In this document: piece by piece, positions 61,125-64,000 of the stretch
Layout: each line of letters begins with the position of its first letter
How positions within the stretch are numbered: the first letter of the stretch is position 1
NCBI RefSeq assembly: GCF_022513565.1
Contig: NZ_JAKWBE010000017.1
Location: forward strand, 106,501 to 170,500
Source of the DNA: Streptomyces gilvus
Lineage (GTDB): Bacteria > Actinomycetota > Actinomycetes > Streptomycetales > Streptomycetaceae
Length of the DNA stretch: 64,000 bases
Direction: 5' to 3'
Notes under the pieces: generated by a model
Database searches by the model: none
What the model was told of the DNA's origin: nothing
Seen by the model: only the letters and a program-made list of their open reading frames with translations
Program-made: the position numbers and the translations under genes

Positions 61125-63773
61125 ATGTCCGCCTGCGCCCCCACCCACGCCGCCGATCCGAATCGGCCCCCGCGCGTCCACCCAGCCCACAGTCCACCCC
61201 CCGGCCCGCACCGTCGCTTCCGCCTCGCGGGCGCCGACGTGTCCGCCTCGATCGCGGTCTTCCTGATCGCCCTCCCGCTGTCCCTGGGCATCGCCCTCGC
61301 CACCGGCGCACCGCTCCAGGCGGGCCTCGTCGCGGCCGCCGTCGGCGGCATCGTCGTCGGCCGGCTCGGCGGCTGCCCGCTCCAGGTCAGCGGGCCGGCG
61401 GCGGGCCTGACGGTGGTCACCGCCGACCTCATCCACCGCTACGGCTGGCGTACCACCTGCGCCATCACCGTCCTCGCCGGCCTCGCCCAACTCGGCCTCG
61501 GCTGCCTGCGCGTGGCGCGCACCGCGCTCGCCGTCAGCCCCGCCATCGTGCACGGCATGCTCGCCGGCATCGGCGTCACCATCGCCGTCGCCCAACTGCA
61601 CATCGTCCTCGGCGGCACCCCACAGAGCTCCGTCCTCGCCAACCTGCGTGCTCTGCCCGCCCAGTTGGCGGGGCTGCAGCCCGCCTCGGTGACCGTCAGC
61701 GCGCTGACCCTGACCCTGCTGCTGCTCTGGCCGCGCCTTCCCGGCCGGGCCGGGCGCCTGCTGCGCACGATCCCGGCCCCGCTCGTCGCCGTTGCCGGCG
61801 CCACCACGGCCGCCTCGCTCGCCGGCCTCACCCTGCCCAGGGTCGACCTGCCGTCCTGGAGCAGTCACGCCCTGGCCGGCCTGCCCGAGGGCCCGGTGCT
61901 CGGGCTGACCGCCGCCGTGCTCACCACCACCCTGGTCTGCAGCGTGCAGTCGCTGCTCGGCGCCGTCGCCGTCGACAAGCTGGCGGCCGCCCGCCCCGGC
62001 CTCCCGGCCCGGGTGGGCCGCTCCGACCTCGACCGCGAACTGCTGGGCCAGGGCGCCGCCAACGTGGTCTCCGGCGCGCTCGGCGGACTGCCGGTCGCCG
62101 GGGTGGCGGTGAGAAGTTCGGCGAATGTGAGGGCGGGTGCCCTCAGCCGGAACTCCACGATGCTGCACGGCGTTCTCGTAGTGATCGCCGCGCTGCTGAT
62201 GGTCCCGATCCTGGAGTGCATTCCGCTCGCCGCACTCGCCGCACTGGTGATGGCCGTCGGCATCCAGATGGTGTCCCTGCACCACATCCGCACGGTGACC
62301 CGCCACCGCGAAGTACTGGTGTACGCCGTCACCACACTCGGCGTGGTGGTCTTCGGCGTCCTGGAAGGCGTGGCGCTGGGGATCGCCGTGGCCGTCGCCG
62401 TCGCCATGCAGCGCCTCGCCCACACCCGCATCACGCACGAGGAGAAGGAGGGAGTCCATCACGTACATGTCCGGGGCCAGTTGACGTTCCTCGCGGTACC
62501 GCGGCTGAGCCGCGCCCTGCATCTCGTTCCCCACAGCGCGCACGCCGTCGTGGAGTTGGACGGGTCGTTCATGGACCACGCGGCGTACGAGTCACTGCAG
62601 GACTGGCACAACACGCACACCGCACAGGGCGGCACCGCTGACATCACCGGCCGCCGCACGGGGTTGAGCGACACCGAGCCCACAGCACCTCAGCCTCAGC
62701 CCGGCCTCGGGACGGAGCCGACAGCCCCGTCAACCGCCGCCTCGCCCCCCTCCGTCGGCTGCCGCTGCCGCCCCTGGACGCCCTGGCGCAACCACCAGTG
62801 CGAGCTCCCACGCACCGCGCCGTACTCCGGTGTGTCCGAGGCGGCCGGCGCCCCCGATACGCGGCCCGGCGCATCGAGAACCCCCGGGGCGCGGCCCGGT
62901 GCGAGCCCCGGTGCGTCCGACGCCCTCGACGCGCCCGGCACCCGCGGTGCGTCAGCCACTCCGGACGATCCGAACGACCACAGCAGACCCGATCCGAGCG
63001 ACCCTGGTGCGAGCAGATCCGGTGCAGGCAGATCCGGTTCGCGCGTACCCGGCGCATCCGCAGACGCCGACACCGCCCACACCGCCCACACCGCCCGAAC
63101 CTCCGGAGGTCACCAACTGGCCCGCGGCATCAGCGCGTTCCAGCGCAACACCGCACCGCTGGTGCGGGGGGAGCTGGCGCGGCTGGCCAGGGAGGGGCAG
63201 CGGCCCTCCCAGCTGTTCCTCACCTGTGCGGACTCGCGGCTCGTCACGTCGATGATCACCTCCAGTGGTCCGGGTGACCTGTTCGTGGTGCGCAACGTCG
63301 GCAATCTCGTGCCGCCGCCCGGTCGGGAGAGCGGCGACGACTCGGTGGCGGCCGCTATCGAGTACGCGGTGGACGTCCTGGGCGTGCGGTCCGTCACGGT
63401 GTGCGGGCACTCCGGGTGCGGAGCCATGCAGGCGCTGCTCAACTCCGAGCCCACCGGCGCCCGGACACCGCTCCAGCGGTGGCTGCGGCACGGACTGCCG
63501 AGTCTGGAGCGGATGGCCGACGGCGGTCGGCCCTGGGCCCGTCTGGCCGGCCGGGCACCCGCCGACGCGGTCGAGCAGCTGTGCCTGACCAATGTCGTCC
63601 AGCAGTTGGAGCACCTGAGCGCCCACCCGTCGGTGGCACGGGCCGTGCGGGAGGGAAAGCTCGAACTGCACGGGATGTACTTCCATGTGGGTGAGGCGCA
63701 GGCGTATCTGCTGGCCGAGACGGGTGAGAAGCGCGTGTTCGACCATGTGGGGGTGTCGGATCTGTCCGCCTGA
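61125..63773 (+). CDS. SulP anion transporter - STAS - beta-carbonic anhydrase fusion
   Basis: 882 aa, ATG start with GGAGGAG upstream. Residues about 35-430: SulP transporter (first helices SIAVFLIALPLSLGIALATG, LGGCPLQVSGPAAGLTVV) with about 14 membrane segments. About 445-520: STAS domain (VRGQLTFLAVPRLSRALHLV). About 525-660: disordered Ala/Pro/Asp/Arg-rich linker. About 665-882: beta-carbonic anhydrase with zinc ligands Cys701 and Asp703 (FLTCADSR), His762 and Cys765 (VCGHSGCG). BicA-type SulP proteins import bicarbonate; coupling to carbonic anhydrase suggests bicarbonate or CO2 supply for carboxylases. All catalytic residues are kept. Confidence 0.93.
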   Translation: MSACAPTHAADPNRPPRVHPAHSPPPGPHRRFRLAGADVSASIAVFLIALPLSLGIALATGAPLQAGLVAAAVGGIVVGRLGGCPLQVSGPAAGLTVVTADLIHRYGWRTTCAITVLAGLAQLGLGCLRVARTALAVSPAIVHGMLAGIGVTIAVAQLHIVLGGTPQSSVLANLRALPAQLAGLQPASVTVSALTLTLLLLWPRLPGRAGRLLRTIPAPLVAVAGATTAASLAGLTLPRVDLPSWSSHALAGLPEGPVLGLTAAVLTTTLVCSVQSLLGAVAVDKLAAARPGLPARVGRSDLDRELLGQGAANVVSGALGGLPVAGVAVRSSANVRAGALSRNSTMLHGVLVVIAALLMVPILECIPLAALAALVMAVGIQMVSLHHIRTVTRHREVLVYAVTTLGVVVFGVLEGVALGIAVAVAVAMQRLAHTRITHEEKEGVHHVHVRGQLTFLAVPRLSRALHLVPHSAHAVVELDGSFMDHAAYESLQDWHNTHTAQGGTADITGRRTGLSDTEPTAPQPQPGLGTEPTAPSTAASPPSVGCRCRPWTPWRNHQCELPRTAPYSGVSEAAGAPDTRPGASRTPGARPGASPGASDALDAPGTRGASATPDDPNDHSRPDPSDPGASRSGAGRSGSRVPGASADADTAHTAHTARTSGGHQLARGISAFQRNTAPLVRGELARLAREGQRPSQLFLTCADSRLVTSMITSSGPGDLFVVRNVGNLVPPPGRESGDDSVAAAIEYAVDVLGVRSVTVCGHSGCGAMQALLNSEPTGARTPLQRWLRHGLPSLERMADGGRPWARLAGRAPADAVEQLCLTNVVQQLEHLSAHPSVARAVREGKLELHGMYFHVGEAQAYLLAETGEKRVFDHVGVSDLSA

Positions 63774-63892
63774 TCGGGGCGCCGGGCGGGTGTGAGTGGC
63801 AGCACATCGCTGAACCCCGCCCGGTCGGCCTCCGTGGGTACGGATGACCCGGGCCACGGCGCTGGGGGCGGCCTCGTCGACCAGCCCGGACG

Positions 63893-63908
63893 ACAGGTCT
63901 AAACCAAT
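63893..63908 (+). promoter_or_regulatory. DasR-like operator (dre site)
   Basis: ACAGGTCTAAACCAAT matches the shape of the DasR consensus A(C/G)TGGTCTAGACCA(C/G)T, with the half-sites GGTCTA and AACC near-symmetric. It lies 85 bp before the GTG of the gene leaving the window. DasR represses such sites until glucosamine-6-phosphate binds. Confidence 0.5.
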
Positions 63909-63993
63909 TCTCGGTCGGCCCTTGTCATCGGGCCCCCGGGTCTGATGAGCTGTGGCCTGGGACACAACGGACACCCTGGGAAAGGCAGATGCC

Positions 63994-64000
63994 GTGAGCA
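63994..64000 (+). CDS. Start of a gene running off the window
   Basis: GTGAGCA at the edge, preceded by GGGAAAGGCAGATGCC which provides a ribosome binding site. ATG 63,989 reaches a stop after two codons, so GTG 63,994 is the plausible start. Product cannot be identified; in the syntenic block I would expect an acetyl-CoA synthetase, from memory only. Confidence 0.3.

Noticed and set aside
61125..62579. Minus-strand frame of more than 500 codons opposite the SulP gene
   Set aside because: Its composition (Gly/Asp/Gln/Arg-rich) is that of an antisense shadow, while the plus strand encodes a complete transporter.

Overview
The window is a piece of a Streptomyces chromosome. It has very high G+C, GTG and TTG starts, short start/stop overlaps between genes, and a right half (about 31.5-63.8 kb) whose gene order matches what I recall of the S. 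coelicolor SCO3540-SCO3560 block: a tripeptidyl-aminopeptidase-like hydrolase, holB, a tmk fusion, topA, a methyltransferase, hppA, apgA, bldG, an Hrq1/MrfA-type helicase, a Tad/Flp pilus operon, a HAD 'morphological differentiation' protein, a 6S-like RNA spacer, a Fic-like protein. The species is not determinable from the sequence alone.

Region 1 (30-13,705) is an accessory biosynthetic cluster. A tightly packed run (1,235-9,803) encodes an AfsA-type butyrolactone synthase, a Cys-His-Asp KASIII-like acyltransferase (CerJ type), a dedicated ACP, a KASII, a FabG-like reductase, a FabH-like KASIII, a second SDR, an FAD monooxygenase and a HAD-IB phosphatase. Facing and following it are an aldo/keto reductase, an MFS exporter, a hotdog thioesterase and a MarR regulator. 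I read this as a self-contained acyl-chain builder feeding an AfsA condensation and dephosphorylation, which would give a butenolide/furan or butyrolactone-like product, exported by the MFS pump.

Region 2 (about 13.8-31.4 kb) is a mosaic of mobile DNA. An intact tRNA-Thr(CGT) lies on the minus strand at 31,348-31,424, and its 3' half is duplicated at 15,378-15,424 inside a 61-bp perfect direct repeat. The roughly 16 kb in between is an island without a recognisable integrase. It holds a VapBC toxin-antitoxin pair with a clear operator, an IS3 remnant, an orphan Rhs C-terminus remnant, two small secreted/hypothetical genes, a translationally coupled immunity-like gene, a 2,165-aa secreted Rhs/YD-repeat protein and a 1,448-aa secreted protein with three LamG domains. 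A decayed IS110 transposase lies just outside the left repeat. A 16-bp att-like core occurs four times with identical 134-bp spacing, which suggests repeated integration at this tRNA.

Region 3 (31.5-50.4 kb) is core replication, nucleotide, topology and energy metabolism plus the developmental bldG-apgA pair. Region 4 (50.5-55.8 kb) is a minus-strand operon ssd-tadA-tadB-tadC-DUF4244-tadE-tadG-like for a Flp-type pilus or secretion apparatus, with unusual DNA repeats at two of its junctions. Region 5 (56-64 kb) carries the HAD protein, the putative 6S-like RNA, a degenerate Fic protein, a CooC/MinD-like ATPase, a polysaccharide-deacetylase-like lipoprotein, a SulP-STAS-carbonic anhydrase fusion, and at the right edge a DasR-like operator in front of a gene that runs off the window.
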